This document shows, in pieces, positions 28,428 through 36,487 of a stretch of 64,000 nt of DNA. This stretch comes from Fibrella rubiginis (GTDB lineage: Bacteria > Bacteroidota > Bacteroidia > Cytophagales > Spirosomataceae), in assembly GCF_017353185.1 (NCBI RefSeq), contig NZ_JAFMYV010000004.1:186001-250000 (forward strand), written 5' to 3'. The translations under genes and the position numbers were made by a program. How positions within the stretch are numbered: the first letter of the stretch is position 1; every line of letters begins with the position of its first letter. Under the pieces are notes generated by a model. It saw only the letters and a program-made list of their open reading frames with translations, ran no database searches and was not told where the DNA came from.

Positions 28428-28428
28428 T

Positions 28429-28504
28429 GAATGAGTAAATAGCGTGAAGCGCTCTGCGCATAAGCTTTCACAGGCGCAAAGCGCTTCACGCTATTCACTC
28501 ATTC
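28429..28504. repeat. Inverted repeat R8
   Basis: Arms of 31 nt (28429-28459 and 28474-28504) have two mismatches and a 14-nt loop. The word AATAGCGTGAAGCGC is flanked by GAATGAGT, which is repeated at the right end (ACTCATTCACTCATTC). It fills the WbqC to acyltransferase gap. Confidence 0.9.
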
Positions 28505-28516
28505 ACTCATTCTTCT

Positions 28517-29170
28517 ATGGCTAAAATCATCCTTTTCGGGGTTCTCGACACGGCAGAACTGGCTCATTTTTACCTAACCCACGACTCAGAACACGAGGTA
28601 GCGGCATTTACCGTCAACCGCGAATACCTCAAAGACGAGTCATTCAAAGGGCTGCCCGTGGTGGCGTTTGAAGATGTCGAAACGTTGTTTCCCCCGTCAG
28701 ACTACCAGTTTTTCGCGCCCATGACGGGCCGCAACATGAACCGCAACCGCGAGAAAGTGTACCTCGACGCCAAGGCCAAAGGCTACACGTTCATCTCGTA
28801 CATCAGTTCAAAAGCGACGCATTTCGGCAACGAGATCGGCGAGAACTGCTTCATTCTGGAAGACAATACGATTCAGCCGTTTACCACCATCGGCAACAAT
28901 GTGGTGCTCTGGAGCGGTAACCACATAGGGCACCACGGCCGCATCGACGACCATGTGTTTTTCACCTCGCATGTGGTCATGTCGGGGCACTGCCACATTG
29001 GCTCCTACAGTTTTTTCGGCGTCAACAGCACCATCCGCGATTACCTGACCGTGGCCGAAGGTACCCTGCTGGGGATGGCCTCAGCCCTCTACAAAGATTC
29101 TGATCCCTGGGGTGTATACATCGGCAACCCTCCCAAAAAGCTGGGAAAACCGAGTTATGAAACGTATTAA
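28517..29170 (+). CDS. PglD-like sugar acyltransferase (left-handed beta-helix)
   Basis: This 217-residue protein has an N-terminal PglD-type Rossmann-like domain (ILFGVLDTAELAHFYL) and a C-terminal hexapeptide-repeat left-handed beta-helix (TIQPFTTIGNNVVLWSGNHI, HIGSYSFFGVNS). The active-site-like histidine lies in SGNHIGHHG, and the fold ends in IGNPPKKL. Family members use acetyl-CoA or another acyl-CoA to N- or O-acylate sugars. Together with the DegT aminotransferase it fits acylation of an amino-deoxysugar. It is bracketed by repeats R8 and R9. Confidence 0.85.
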   Translation: MAKIILFGVLDTAELAHFYLTHDSEHEVAAFTVNREYLKDESFKGLPVVAFEDVETLFPPSDYQFFAPMTGRNMNRNREKVYLDAKAKGYTFISYISSKATHFGNEIGENCFILEDNTIQPFTTIGNNVVLWSGNHIGHHGRIDDHVFFTSHVVMSGHCHIGSYSFFGVNSTIRDYLTVAEGTLLGMASALYKDSDPWGVYIGNPPKKLGKPSYETY

Positions 29171-29172
29171 AC

Positions 29173-29268
29173 GATTTGGGATTGTGGATTTGGGATTGCG
29201 GATTTAGCTGGCGCGCGTACATGCTTGCGCCAGCTAAATCCGCAATCCCAAATCCACAATCCCAAATC
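29173..29268. repeat. Perfect 42-bp inverted repeat R9
   Basis: Arms 29173-29214 and 29227-29268 are perfect reverse complements around a 12-nt loop. The arms contain iterated GATTTGGGATTG words and a tip AGCTGGCGC. The dyad lies 2 bp after one gene and 6 bp before the next. Confidence 0.97.
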
Positions 29269-29274
29269 CCTCCC

Positions 29275-30492
29275 ATGACTCTCCTTCTCATCGGCCATGA
29301 TGCAAACCGGGCAGGCGCTCAACTGGTGCTGCTGCATATGATGCGGTTGCTGGAGGAGCGCGGCGTGGCTATGCAGTTGTTGCTGGGCGGTGGCGGGTCA
29401 CTTTTAGGCGATTACAGGGCCATTTGCCCGGTCACGATCTGGCCCGCCGACGAGCCGTACCTGGTTGGGCCGACAGCCGACAAAGTACTGGGTAAGCTAA
29501 ACCTGTGGCAGCAACGGGCCGACCGGCAGGCGCGGGAGCGGCGCGAAGCCATTTATCAGACACTGGGGGTAGACAAGGTGGACGCCGTACTGGTCAATAC
29601 GGTATCAGGAGCGCGCTGGCTGCGGTTGTTAGACTTGCCCGCCCAGGTGCCGGTGGTGGCTTATCTGCACGAACTGCCTATGTCGGTAGAGTTATACAGC
29701 CGGCCCGACGAACTGGCTTATCTGTTGAACCGCTGCCAGCATTTGCTCACGGTATCGCGGGCTACCATGCAGTTCTATCAGACTGCTTACAACGTACCTG
29801 AAGCTAAGATGAGCCTATTCACCCTCATCGACGTGACCACGATTCAGGAGCGGGTAGCGGCAGCACAAACCGGCGAAAACAAGCCTCCACTGCCTCATTT
29901 AGCCCATTTGCCCGCCAACGCGGTGGTGGTGGGTGGCTGCGGTAATGCCGAATGGCGGAAAGGAAACGACCTTTTCGTTACCTTGGCCCGGATGGTCAAT
30001 CAGCCCGATGCAACACCCGTCTACTTCGTTTGGGTGGGTATGCCAAAGCCAGTTCACAATGGGCAGGCAGGTACACCAACGCTCTACGACGAACTCTGGC
30101 TCGACGTACAGAAAGCGGGGCTAGCCGACCGGGTCTACTTCATCGAACCGACACCCGACGTGCTGCGCTACATGGCCCGGTTCAATATTTTTTTGCTCTG
30201 CTCACGCGAGGATCCCTATCCGCTGGTGGTGCTTGAGGCCGGACTGACCAACCTACCCGTCGTGTGCTTCGATGGGGCCGGTGGTGCTCCGGAACTGGTT
30301 GAAACCGACGGCGGGGCGGTGGTGCCCTACCTCGACCTGACCGCCATGAGCAAGGCCATTCGCCAACTGGCCAATGATGGTGAACTCCGCCGGAAGCAGG
30401 GGCAGCGGCTAGCCGAAAAAATCATTGAACGCCACCAATCCGGACGCAGCATGGACCAGTTGATGACCCTGCTGACTACTTTAGCTGCATGA
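29275..30492 (+). CDS. Glycosyltransferase family 4 (GT-B)
   Basis: A 405-residue GT-B enzyme. I start it at the ATG at 29275 (MTLLLIGHDANRAGAQ); the open frame extends 33 codons further upstream but only because it reads through repeat R9. The N-terminal domain has HDANRAGAQLVLLHMMRLL. The C-terminal domain has FLLCSREDPYPLVVLEAG, the E-x7-E donor-site motif. Such enzymes transfer a sugar from a nucleotide sugar to a growing glycan, with retention. The stop overlaps the next start by 4 bp. Confidence 0.88.
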   Translation: MTLLLIGHDANRAGAQLVLLHMMRLLEERGVAMQLLLGGGGSLLGDYRAICPVTIWPADEPYLVGPTADKVLGKLNLWQQRADRQARERREAIYQTLGVDKVDAVLVNTVSGARWLRLLDLPAQVPVVAYLHELPMSVELYSRPDELAYLLNRCQHLLTVSRATMQFYQTAYNVPEAKMSLFTLIDVTTIQERVAAAQTGENKPPLPHLAHLPANAVVVGGCGNAEWRKGNDLFVTLARMVNQPDATPVYFVWVGMPKPVHNGQAGTPTLYDELWLDVQKAGLADRVYFIEPTPDVLRYMARFNIFLLCSREDPYPLVVLEAGLTNLPVVCFDGAGGAPELVETDGGAVVPYLDLTAMSKAIRQLANDGELRRKQGQRLAEKIIERHQSGRSMDQLMTLLTTLAA

Positions 30493-31496
30493 TTCTTGCC
30501 TTCACTATTTGCTCGGTCAATTACCTCGCTCAGGCCCGCACACTGGGCGATTCGCTGCGGCAAACCAACCCCGACTGGCAGTTTATCATTGGGTTGGTCG
30601 ATGACCTGGCAACGGCCAATCTGCCTGCCGAACTCGTGCCCGCCTACCCCATGATTGAGGTAGCCTCACTGGGTATTCCGGACTTTGCGGGTATGTGCGA
30701 CCGTTACGATATCACGGAATTAAACACCGCCGTAAAGCCGTTTTTTATCGAGTTTCTTTTCGATGGCAGGCACGCTCCAGGTCAGCCCAAGCCCGATTCT
30801 GTCATCTATTTCGACCCAGATATCATTGTTTTTCAGCCACTTAACCAGTTAGCCGCGTCGCTCAAGAACTATAGCCTGGTAGTGACACCGCATACCGTGG
30901 AGCCAACCCCCGACTGGGAAACGCCCAACGAACAGCACCACCTGAACACCGGCATTTTCAACCTTGGTTTCATTGGCCTGCGCAACGACGACATCGCCCG
31001 AAGCTTTGTGCACTGGTGGCAGCAGCGCCTTACCTATGAGTGCCGGATTGACCTCTGTGCGGGCCTGTTTGTCGACCAGCAATGGGTCAACTTCGCGCCG
31101 ATTTATTATCCCGGTGTGCTGGTCGAAAAACACCGGGGTTATAACGTGGCCTACTGGAATGTGCATGAGCGAATACTGTCGGAAGCGAACGGCACCTGGC
31201 TCGTGACGGGGGTCCGGACGGGATCGGTCGAACCGCTTCAGTTTTTTCATTACAGCGGCTACGGCGTTCAGAAGCCCGATGCCATATCGAAGTACCAGAC
31301 GCGCTACACCTTTGCACAGCGGCCCGACCTCGTGCCGCTTTTCCGGCTTTATCACGACCGGCTAATCGAGAATGGCAACGACGCCTACCGGGTCTACCCC
31401 TGTGTGTACATCAAACCGCAACCCGTTCTCTATTACACCAGCATTCGGCGGTTGCTCAATGCACCGGTGCAGCGACTGAGGCAATGGATTGGCTGA
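30489..31496 (+). CDS. GT-A glycosyltransferase (GT8-like) with intact DxD
   Basis: This 335-residue protein begins FTICSVNYLAQARTLGDSL and has the metal-binding DxD in VIYFDPDIIVFQPL, as in family 8-like enzymes. Downstream are HLNTGIFNLGFIGL, GLFVDQQWVNFAP, GYNVAYWNVHER and QFFHYSGY. It is a clear paralogue of the gene at 33369, which has lost the DxD. Sugar and acceptor are unknown. It overlaps the previous gene by 4 bp, so translation is probably coupled. Confidence 0.8.
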   Translation: MILAFTICSVNYLAQARTLGDSLRQTNPDWQFIIGLVDDLATANLPAELVPAYPMIEVASLGIPDFAGMCDRYDITELNTAVKPFFIEFLFDGRHAPGQPKPDSVIYFDPDIIVFQPLNQLAASLKNYSLVVTPHTVEPTPDWETPNEQHHLNTGIFNLGFIGLRNDDIARSFVHWWQQRLTYECRIDLCAGLFVDQQWVNFAPIYYPGVLVEKHRGYNVAYWNVHERILSEANGTWLVTGVRTGSVEPLQFFHYSGYGVQKPDAISKYQTRYTFAQRPDLVPLFRLYHDRLIENGNDAYRVYPCVYIKPQPVLYYTSIRRLLNAPVQRLRQWIG

Positions 31497-31520
31497 TGGG
31501 GCATGGTGTTTGTACCTTTG
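31491..31520 (+). promoter_or_regulatory. Candidate internal promoter at the start of the DUF5672 gene
   Basis: TACCTTTG at 31513-31520 matches TAnnTTTG, with a TTG about 21 nt upstream, which is close to the expected -33/-7 spacing. If used, it would favour translation from the GTG at 31542 and give the distal half of the operon its own promoter. Confidence 0.4.
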
Positions 31521-32354
31521 TGGTACTTACTCAAAGACTCTGTGCGCGTTTGTATTGTCATTCCAGTCTATAAGGCCACCGTTACACCCCACGAACGTGT
31601 GTCGCTAACGCAATGCCTGCGGGTGCTGGGGCACTACCCCATCTGTTTCGTCAAACCCCAGTCGCTCGATCTGTCGCCGCTGCTATCCGACCTGCCCGAA
31701 ACAGTGCAGACGCTGTCATTCGCCGATGATTTTTTTCGCAGCGTACGCGACTATAACCGGCTGATGCTGTTTCCCGGCTTTTACGCTGCTTTTGCGGAGT
31801 ATGACTACATCCTGATTCACCAACTGGACGCGTTTGTTTTTCGCGATGAGCTAACTGACTGGTGCCAGCGAGGCTACGACTACGTCGGTGCGCCCTGGCT
31901 GCGTGATCGTGATTTCAACAGCCGTTGGGATGAATACTGGTTTAACGCCAAAAAACGCGTTGCCCACCTGCTTGGCCTGCGCAAGGCCGATGGTATTACC
32001 CCGCGCGAGATCATCACCATCAATGGCGTGGGCAACGGCGGGCTATCGCTACGGCATGTGGCGCATTCATTGCGGGCCTTGAAGCAGCACCGGGGCAGGC
32101 TGGCACAGTATGAAGCCGCACCCATGCATCAATATAACGAAGACGTTTTCTGGGGCATCGAAACAACGCGTTTCTGGCCCCGCCTGCGTGTTCCCGATTT
32201 CCGGACGGCCCTGCATTTTGCCGTTGAGTTTCACCCCGAACGAGCCATTTCGGTTTACAACGACGGTCAGTTACCCTTTGGCTGCCATGCCTGGGATATC
32301 CACGGCACCCGTTTTTGGCAGCCTATCTTTGCCCAATATGGCTACGACATCTAA
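31503..32354 (+). CDS. DUF5672-family protein, putative glycosyltransferase
   Basis: A 283-residue protein that contains VCIVIPVYKATVTPHERVSL, DYILIHQLDAFVF and YDYVGAPW, the pattern of the DUF5672 family, which is often encoded in glycan clusters and probably has a GT-A fold. The ORF opens at 31503, but a promoter-like TACCTTTG lies inside its first codons. The family-like sequence begins only at about residue 14, so a GTG start at 31542 is a real alternative. The function is inferred from the context. Confidence 0.75.
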   Translation: MVFVPLWYLLKDSVRVCIVIPVYKATVTPHERVSLTQCLRVLGHYPICFVKPQSLDLSPLLSDLPETVQTLSFADDFFRSVRDYNRLMLFPGFYAAFAEYDYILIHQLDAFVFRDELTDWCQRGYDYVGAPWLRDRDFNSRWDEYWFNAKKRVAHLLGLRKADGITPREIITINGVGNGGLSLRHVAHSLRALKQHRGRLAQYEAAPMHQYNEDVFWGIETTRFWPRLRVPDFRTALHFAVEFHPERAISVYNDGQLPFGCHAWDIHGTRFWQPIFAQYGYDI

Positions 32355-33369
32355 CCCCCGCCCCCGCCTGTCGGTTGCGCTTTGCACCTACAACGGGGCC
32401 GCACACCTGCGCGAGCAGTGGGATAGCCTGCTGGCTCAGGAGTGGCTGCCCGACGAGCTTGTTGTTAGTGACGATGCCTCGACAGACAACACGGTGGCAT
32501 TGTTACAGGAACTGGCCCAGACCGCTCCGTTCGCTGTCGTGGTGCGCCAAAACGAGCAGGCCCTAGGGTCGAATAAGAATTTCGGCATAGCGCTGGCCGC
32601 CTGCACCGGCGACCTCATTTTTATTTGTGATCAGGACGACGTTTGGTTTCCGGCCAAGATGCGGCTGATGACCGAATATTTTATGCAGAACCCCGCCGTG
32701 AACGTCGTTTTTGCTGATGCCGAACTGGCCGACGAGCAGTTGCAGCCCCTTGGCGGTACGTTCTGGGAGAAAGTGCGGTTTACGGCTTCTGAGCGTAAAG
32801 ACTGGCAGCGGGGGCAGGCCATGCATGTGTTGCTCAACGGCAACCGGGTCATGGGCTGTGCTATGGCCCTACGCGCTACTTTCCGACGGCAGGCACTGCC
32901 CATTCCAGACCCCATTCCGGGCGGCTATATCTATGATGGCTGGCTGGCACTGGTGGCGGCAGCCACTCAAAGCATCCGCTTTATCGAACAGCCTCTTCAG
33001 CGCTACCGTACGCATGGTGGTCAACAGATGGGCATACGCCCGCCTGAAGCACCGCCCACGGTGGCCCTGCGCGACCGGTTTGGGCGCGACCGGGATGTTA
33101 AGCTAGCCCCGTTCAGGCAGCAGGAGACTGAGCTAAAAACGCTGCTCGACTTATTTTCACAACGGGTGGGTAGTAGAGCAGCGGGGCTCTCGCCGTTGCA
33201 GCATCGACTGGCCCATTTTCACATGCGGGCCAGTTTACCAACCAACCGGCTGTTGCGGCTATGGCCCGTGGCCGAAGCCCTTTTTTCGGGCAAATACCAG
33301 CGCTACGCTGATCTTGAAGCCAACTTTGTCGCTCCATATGTGGCCGCCCTGGGCGACCTTCTCGAATAA
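32338..33369 (+). CDS. Glycosyltransferase family 2 (rhamnosyltransferase-like)
   Basis: A 343-residue GT-A enzyme with LSVALCTYNGAAHLREQWDS, the SDDASTDNT segment, the DxD-like ICDQDDVWFP and a C-terminal RYRTHGGQQ. This is the look of rhamnosyl or related sugar transferases of O-antigen clusters. The start at 32338 overlaps the DUF5672 gene by 17 bp; the upstream open frame is the shadow of that gene. It ends by sharing one base with the next start (TAATG). Confidence 0.87.
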   Translation: MATTSNPRPRLSVALCTYNGAAHLREQWDSLLAQEWLPDELVVSDDASTDNTVALLQELAQTAPFAVVVRQNEQALGSNKNFGIALAACTGDLIFICDQDDVWFPAKMRLMTEYFMQNPAVNVVFADAELADEQLQPLGGTFWEKVRFTASERKDWQRGQAMHVLLNGNRVMGCAMALRATFRRQALPIPDPIPGGYIYDGWLALVAAATQSIRFIEQPLQRYRTHGGQQMGIRPPEAPPTVALRDRFGRDRDVKLAPFRQQETELKTLLDLFSQRVGSRAAGLSPLQHRLAHFHMRASLPTNRLLRLWPVAEALFSGKYQRYADLEANFVAPYVAALGDLLE

Positions 33370-34358
33370 TGATGTTAACTGTTTGTACGCGGGCTCAACT
33401 CGCAGGGGCACTAGCACTGGGCGCTTCTGTTCGGCAACATCACCCTGAGCAACGCTTCATTATCGGTCTGGCCGATGAGCCGGCAGACTTGCCTGCCGTT
33501 GGCCCATGTACGCTGCTGACCCTTACCGATACGGGGTTGACCTCCGGTCAATTAACCTTATTGTCAGCGCGATACACCCCCACCGAATTCAGTGCAGCCG
33601 TTAAGCCGGGGTTTATCCGGACAGCCTTCGAGCGGTTTTCCGACGAAACCACGCTGATTTACCTTAGCCCGACGAGTCTGCTGTATGGGCCACTTACGCC
33701 GGTTTTCAACGCGTTAGTGACCCACAACGTCCTGCTAAACCCACATTGGCTGGTGCCACCGGCGGATGGGTTGGCGCCAGACGAAAAGCATTTACAAAAC
33801 GTGGGTCTTTACAGCGGTGGTTGCCTTGGGTTTTGGCGTGATGCCGAAACAGAGCGGATGCTGGCCTGGTGGGAAATGCGTTGTCATGAGCATGCCGCGG
33901 TTAATTTCTGTCTCGGCAGTTGCCTCGATGGGCTTTGGCTCATGCACGTACCCACGTTGTTTGCAGGCGTTGGCGTGCTGAAAAATACCGGCTTGCAGGC
34001 AGCTTTATGGAACCTGCCGCAACGTTTGCTGGTCAGGCAGCCAGACGGCTGGCAGGTTGGTCTGGGCGACGCACAAACACCATTGCTATCCGTTGATTTT
34101 CTGGGCCTTACTGTCAAAAATGAAGGTCTTTTTCAGCACCAGAACCGGCTGCGGCTGGCTAGTCGCTCTGACGTGCGTCAGTTGCTGACCGACTACCGCG
34201 CTGCTCTTACTTCTTTTTCATACAATGCTCCGCATCCGGCTTATGGCGAGCAGCCCGAACCCGTTATCCGCACCGGCTGGCGACGAACTGCCCACACCCG
34301 CCTGACGCAGTTGAGCCGCTGGATTGCCACCGTTCCGGTGAAACCACTACACCGGTAA
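33369..34358 (+). CDS. Degenerate paralogue of the 30489 glycosyltransferase, DxD lost
   Basis: This 329-residue protein aligns along its length with the protein at 30489: FIIGLADEP against FIIGLVDD, EFSAAVKPGFIRTAF against ELNTAVKPFFIEFLF, and LQAALWNLPQRLL against YNVAYWNVHERIL. The catalytic DxD block is replaced: YFDPDIIVFQP becomes YLSPTSLLYGP, and FVDQQW becomes CLDGLW. The reading frame is intact and the gene sits in the middle of the operon. It is either a pseudoenzyme with a binding or scaffold role, or an enzyme with a different, metal-independent site. Function unknown. Confidence 0.75.
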   Translation: MMLTVCTRAQLAGALALGASVRQHHPEQRFIIGLADEPADLPAVGPCTLLTLTDTGLTSGQLTLLSARYTPTEFSAAVKPGFIRTAFERFSDETTLIYLSPTSLLYGPLTPVFNALVTHNVLLNPHWLVPPADGLAPDEKHLQNVGLYSGGCLGFWRDAETERMLAWWEMRCHEHAAVNFCLGSCLDGLWLMHVPTLFAGVGVLKNTGLQAALWNLPQRLLVRQPDGWQVGLGDAQTPLLSVDFLGLTVKNEGLFQHQNRLRLASRSDVRQLLTDYRAALTSFSYNAPHPAYGEQPEPVIRTGWRRTAHTRLTQLSRWIATVPVKPLHR

Positions 34359-34456
34359 GCTTACAGGCCACTAGCTTGATTTCTTGAAAAAAGCTGGCGT
34401 TTTTGGCTATTTTGCGCGCGTTTTCTACGAAAAATACAAACAGTTGTCGGCAGTTT

Positions 34457-35560
34457 ATGAAGGTATTGTATGACCATCAGTCGTTCACGGGAATGGCCTA
34501 CGGGGGGGTAACCCGCTATTTCTACGAACTGATGCGGGCGTTCGCCGACCGGCCCGACGTTGATTTTGAGTTGTCGCTCCAGTTCTCCAACAACGAATAC
34601 CTCGACCGGGCCTCGTTTAGCAAGCACCGCCGTTTTGGGCTATCGCACTGGCGCAATGTGAGTCGGCTGGCCTCGGCGGTAAACCGGCTGTATAGCATTC
34701 AGCGGGTGCGGGCGCACGACTTTTCGGTGTTTCACCCTACCTACTACCATAACTATTTCCTGCGCTATCTGGGCAATAAACCGCTGGTAATCACCTTCCA
34801 CGATGCCACAAGCGAGCGCTATGGCAAGCAGTACCCGGAGGTAGGTGAACATCTGTACGAAGCCAAAAAAATACAGATGCAACGGGCCGACCGCATCATT
34901 GCGGTGTCTGAGTTTTCGAAACAGGAGATCCTCCGGTTCTTTCCCATTGCTCCCGAAAAGATAGACGTTGTTCACCTCGGAACAGCCTTTAGCCGGCAGC
35001 GAAGCCCTATTCCGTCGGTGCCGGGCACGCACCGGTATCTGCTGTATGTGGGTAAACGTGGCCTGTATAAAAACTTTGCCCGTTTCTTCCAGGCAGTCCG
35101 GCCGATCTTGCAGCGCCACCCCGATCTGCACCTATACTGCGCTGGGGGCGGGTCTTTTACCGCTACCGAACTAGCCCAGTTTCAGGCTGCCGGACTGGGT
35201 CAGCGGGTGCATTTCCGGGCTATAACCGACTCGGCCCTGTATGCGCTCTACCATCATGCCGAGGCGTTTGTGTTTCCGTCGCTCAACGAAGGTTTCGGTC
35301 TTCCGGTGCTGGAGGCATTCAGCGCGGGTTGCCCGGTGGTGCTCAGCAACCGCAGTTCATTACCCGAAGTAGGAGCCGACGCTGCCCTGTATTTCGACCC
35401 CGAGCAGGTTGATTCCATGACCGAATCCATTGAAAAGGTGCTGACCGATTCGGCGCTTCGGCAGCAGCTCCGACAGCGTGGTGCCGAACGGCTTACCCAT
35501 TTCTCCTGCGAAAAGACAGCTGAAAAAACCCTGGCCATCTATCAGCAATTAGCGGGTTAA
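34457..35560 (+). CDS. Glycosyltransferase family 4 (mannosyltransferase-like)
   Basis: A 367-residue GT-B enzyme. The ATG at 34457 begins MKVLYDHQSFTGMAYGGVTRYF, with the family's G-G-V-x-R-Y-F acceptor-side motif. Other motifs are DRIIAVSEFSKQEILRFF, KVDVVHLG-like KIDVVHLG, and the donor motif FPSLNEGFGLPVLEAFSAG. An ORF extension to 34403 adds 18 residues without family similarity. The 98-bp gap before it is one of the larger gaps in this operon, so it may have its own weak promoter. Confidence 0.88.
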   Translation: MKVLYDHQSFTGMAYGGVTRYFYELMRAFADRPDVDFELSLQFSNNEYLDRASFSKHRRFGLSHWRNVSRLASAVNRLYSIQRVRAHDFSVFHPTYYHNYFLRYLGNKPLVITFHDATSERYGKQYPEVGEHLYEAKKIQMQRADRIIAVSEFSKQEILRFFPIAPEKIDVVHLGTAFSRQRSPIPSVPGTHRYLLYVGKRGLYKNFARFFQAVRPILQRHPDLHLYCAGGGSFTATELAQFQAAGLGQRVHFRAITDSALYALYHHAEAFVFPSLNEGFGLPVLEAFSAGCPVVLSNRSSLPEVGADAALYFDPEQVDSMTESIEKVLTDSALRQQLRQRGAERLTHFSCEKTAEKTLAIYQQLAG

Positions 35561-35602
35561 CCCACCTCACCAGCCAACGTTACGCTTACATCCGTTCGTT
35601 AC

Positions 35603-36484
35603 ATGACCACCGCCACTTCACTTCAATCATTTGTTAACCAACCCGTTACCACACGCGCAAATGTGCGTGAAGCGGCGGGGTGGCCTAAACTGACGGTCGT
35701 GACGCCCTCCTACAACCAGGCGGCTTTTTTGGAACGCACCATCCTGAGCGTGCTCAACCAGCAGTATCCCAACCTGGAATATATCATCATGGATGGAGGT
35801 TCGACAGACGGGTCGCTGGACATCATTAAAAAATACGAGTCGTACCTGAGTTATTGGGTGAGTGAGCCGGACCAGGGCCAGACCGACGCTATCAACAAAG
35901 GCTTCCGCCGCGCCACCGGCGACTACGTAGCCTACCAGAACTCCGACGATGTATTTGCACCGGGGGCACTAGGGGCGGTGGCTCGGGCCTGGCAAGAAAA
36001 CCCCGAAACGGACGTTTTCTTCGGAAACATGTATATCATCGACGAGCAGGATCGCGTGCTGGAAGAAATGCGCGTACCCAGTTTCAGCGCCGGCTGCCAG
36101 GTATACGAGGGCATGCAGGTATTCAACCAGTCGTTGTTTATCCGGCGCACGCTCCTGGCCGAAACGGGCTGGCTCGACGAGTCGTTGCGGTTTGTGATGG
36201 ATTATGAAGTAGTGACCCGGCTGGGACTGATGCCCAACGTTAAGTTCCGGCGCATAGCTGATTTCTGGGGCGGTTTTCGCGTACAGCCCGACGCCAAGTC
36301 GTCGCAGATTGCCGCCACGGTGGGCCGCACCGAACACCAGCAGGTAAGCGAGCGGTACAGACCTCGTCTGGACAGCCCGTTGGGCAGTGCTTTTTGGCGG
36401 CGTTATAGCCGTATTCGTAAATTCGTCTGGTTTCTGGCCCGCGGTCAGTTCCGGTATATGTATCACCGTTTATCACTCCGGTAG
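35603..36484 (+). CDS. Glycosyltransferase family 2
   Basis: A 293-residue GT-A enzyme: VVTPSYNQAAFLERTILSVL, the nucleotide-binding MDGGSTDGS, and YQNSDDVFAPGAL in place of the DxD. It ends in a basic region (YSRIRKFVWFLARGQFRYM). This subfamily is frequent in capsule and O-antigen loci. The reaction is glycosyl transfer with inversion; the donor is unknown. The next gene starts 3 bp later. Confidence 0.88.
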   Translation: MTTATSLQSFVNQPVTTRANVREAAGWPKLTVVTPSYNQAAFLERTILSVLNQQYPNLEYIIMDGGSTDGSLDIIKKYESYLSYWVSEPDQGQTDAINKGFRRATGDYVAYQNSDDVFAPGALGAVARAWQENPETDVFFGNMYIIDEQDRVLEEMRVPSFSAGCQVYEGMQVFNQSLFIRRTLLAETGWLDESLRFVMDYEVVTRLGLMPNVKFRRIADFWGGFRVQPDAKSSQIAATVGRTEHQQVSERYRPRLDSPLGSAFWRRYSRIRKFVWFLARGQFRYMYHRLSLR

Positions 36485-36487
36485 CTC

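Noticed and set aside
29176-29274. 33-codon N-terminal extension of the glycosyltransferase at 29275
   Set aside because: The extension is translated from dyad R9 and carries no family sequence; the ATG at 29275 gives the expected N-terminus.
32110-32337. 76-codon extension of the family 2 glycosyltransferase
   Set aside because: It is an out-of-frame shadow of the DUF5672 gene; overlap of 17 bp from 32338 is more plausible.
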